NCBI RefSeq assembly: GCF_002237365.1
Contig: NZ_NMUO01000005.1
Span: 1-64,000, forward strand
From: Zobellella denitrificans
GTDB taxonomy: Bacteria > Pseudomonadota > Gammaproteobacteria > Enterobacterales > Aeromonadaceae
Length of the DNA stretch: 64,000 nt
Direction: 5' to 3'
A program made the translations under genes and the position numbers. Below are positions 62,140 to 64,000 of this stretch, piece after piece. The notes under the pieces were generated by a model that did no database searches, had not been told where the DNA came from, and saw only the letters and a program-made list of their open reading frames with translations. The stretch's first letter is position 1. The number at the start of each line of letters is the position of its first letter.

Positions 62140-63150
62140 TTAATCACTGGTGTTCGGCGCCGTCACCGATTCCCGCAGGACCAGCCGCCCCCGAAAGCGC
62201 ATGGGGGCCGGTGCCGGACGGCCCTCGGCCAGCTCCAGCGCCAGTTGCATGGCGTGCCGGGTCATGGCCTGGATCGGCAGCTCCACCGTGGTGAGCGCCG
62301 GCTGGCTGTAGGCCGACATGGGCTCGTTGTCGAAACCGGCCACCGATACCTGCTGCGGCACCCGGATGCCGGCCTCGTGCAACGCCCTGAGCGCCCCCAC
62401 CGCCATGTCGTCGTTGAAGGCGAACAGGGCGGTAAAGGCCATGCCCCGCTCGAGCAGCCGCCGGCAGGCCAGGTAGCCCCCTTCCAGGTGGCTGTCGCCG
62501 TGTTCGATCAGTTGCGGATCGACCGCAATATCGTTCGCTCCAAGCGCGGCCCGGTAGCCCTCGAGCCGGGTCTGGCCGGTGGGAGCCTGGATGGGGGTGG
62601 TGATGCAGGCGATGCGCCGGTGGCCCAGGCCGATAAGGTGATCCATCATCAGCCGGGCGGCGCCGGCCTGTTCGAAGCAGACGCTGGGCCCCAGTTCTGC
62701 CGGCAGCTCCCGGTTGATCACCACCAGCGGAATGGCGAGCCCGGCCTTGAGCCCGGCAAGCTGCGCCTCGGACATAAAGCGGCTGTACAGCACGATGGCG
62801 TCGCAGCGCCGGTCGGCCAGCAGGTGCACCGCGTCCCGCTCACGCTCGGGGTCGTCGTGGCCGTCGGTCACGATCAGTTGCTTGCCGTGCTGCTCGGCGC
62901 TCAGGGCCGCCTGCTTGAGCAGGGTGCCGAAGTAGGCGCCCTCGAAGTCGGACACCACCAGCCCCAGGCTGTTGCCGCTGTTGTTGGCCAGGGCCCGGGC
63001 CAGGCTGTTGGGCCGGTAGCCGAGCTGGTCGATGGCGTCGAACACCGCGCGGCGGGTGGACTCCTTCACCTGGGCGGTGCCGTTCAGCACCCTTGAGACC
63101 GTGGCCTTGGAAACCCCGGCCAGTTTGCATACATCGGTTATGGTGGCCAT
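62140..63150 (-). CDS. LacI family transcriptional regulator
   Basis: A 336-residue repressor. HTH: ATITDVCKLAGVSKATVSRV then LNGTAQVKESTRRAVFDAID; hinge QLGYRPNSLARALANNSGN; periplasmic-binding-type core with LGLVVSDFEGAYFGTLLKQA and LFAFNDDMAVGALRALHEAG. The start MATITDVCK at 63150 is the standard LacI start. Placed between a GH1 beta-glucosidase and a sugar phosphatase on the same strand, it probably represses that operon in the absence of cellobiose or a related glucoside (inference; AscG/CelR-like role). Confidence 0.93.
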   Translation of the reverse strand: MATITDVCKLAGVSKATVSRVLNGTAQVKESTRRAVFDAIDQLGYRPNSLARALANNSGNSLGLVVSDFEGAYFGTLLKQAALSAEQHGKQLIVTDGHDDPERERDAVHLLADRRCDAIVLYSRFMSEAQLAGLKAGLAIPLVVINRELPAELGPSVCFEQAGAARLMMDHLIGLGHRRIACITTPIQAPTGQTRLEGYRAALGANDIAVDPQLIEHGDSHLEGGYLACRRLLERGMAFTALFAFNDDMAVGALRALHEAGIRVPQQVSVAGFDNEPMSAYSQPALTTVELPIQAMTRHAMQLALELAEGRPAPAPMRFRGRLVLRESVTAPNTSD

Positions 63151-63191
63151 TGCTGTTATCGGAAAAGGTGAAAACGGTGTAGAGAAAGAGG

Positions 63192-64000
<809 letters not shown>

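Overview
The window is high-GC (about 65%) gammaproteobacterial chromosome. Gene content and protein similarity suggest a marine or brackish Aeromonadaceae-type organism (Oceanimonas/Zobellella-like); this is inference from recalled family sequences, not a search. No rRNA, tRNA, phage, CRISPR array or intact transposase was seen. The DNA is mostly metabolic and sensory chromosome broken up by several families of intergenic repeats.

Layout. 1-9789 (minus strand) is one chemosensory operon, transcribed MCP-like gene, cheY, STAS, cheA, MCP, cheW, MCP, cheR, cheD, cheB; cheD has lost its middle and cheB runs into an inverted repeat at the window edge. 9790-10542 is an AT-rich gap. 10543-12884 holds a periplasmic solute-binding protein and a membrane diguanylate cyclase. 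12966-16545 holds a DUF2750 protein, NAD salvage (pncA, pncB) and phenylalanine hydroxylation (phhA, phhB), followed by 22 tandem heptamers. 16763-17194 is a META-domain lipoprotein, followed by about 770 bases of repeats. 17968-23840 is the glutamylated-putrescine pathway (puuB, puuC, puuR, puuD; puuA divergent). 24332-28506 holds an NhaC-type antiporter and a bd-type quinol oxidase operon with a small membrane protein at each end. 28687-31895 is a histidine kinase and a sigma-54 response regulator. 32203-36902 is amino-acid catabolism: a Glu/Leu/Phe/Val dehydrogenase, an NSS transporter, hpd and an Lrp-type regulator.

37324-48625 is the most open-ended region: a complete peptide/opine-type ABC importer (five genes), two unlike amidohydrolases, an exported aspartoacylase/succinylglutamate-desuccinylase-like protein and an FCD GntR regulator. 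Two promoter regions in it share a palindromic 12-mer, ATTGCTAACAAT. The substrate cannot be named from sequence. I propose it as the best candidate for an undescribed catabolic system.

48704-64000 holds a HelD-type helicase, an Lrp regulator divergent from a YjeH-type exporter, glutathione-dependent formaldehyde detoxification (frmA, fghA, with a divergent LysR regulator), an AraC regulator with putP, a YjgR-type HerA ATPase, a complementary pair of bacterioferritin subunits, and a GH1 beta-glucosidase / LacI / HAD-phosphatase operon cut by the window end.

The genes fit an amino-acid and amine scavenger. Phenylalanine can go to tyrosine (PhhAB) and on to homogentisate (Hpd). Putrescine goes to GABA (Puu). 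Proline enters by PutP and peptide-like compounds by the ABC importer. A bd oxidase, formaldehyde oxidation and iron storage supply respiration and stress tolerance. The repeats fall into at least four families: a MITE-like element with 14-bp terminal inverted repeats (six copies plus a fragment), a module inserted within two of those copies, a family seen at 17.4 and 32.0 kb in opposite orientation, and an AT-rich motif sitting at gene 3' ends, twice including the stop codon.
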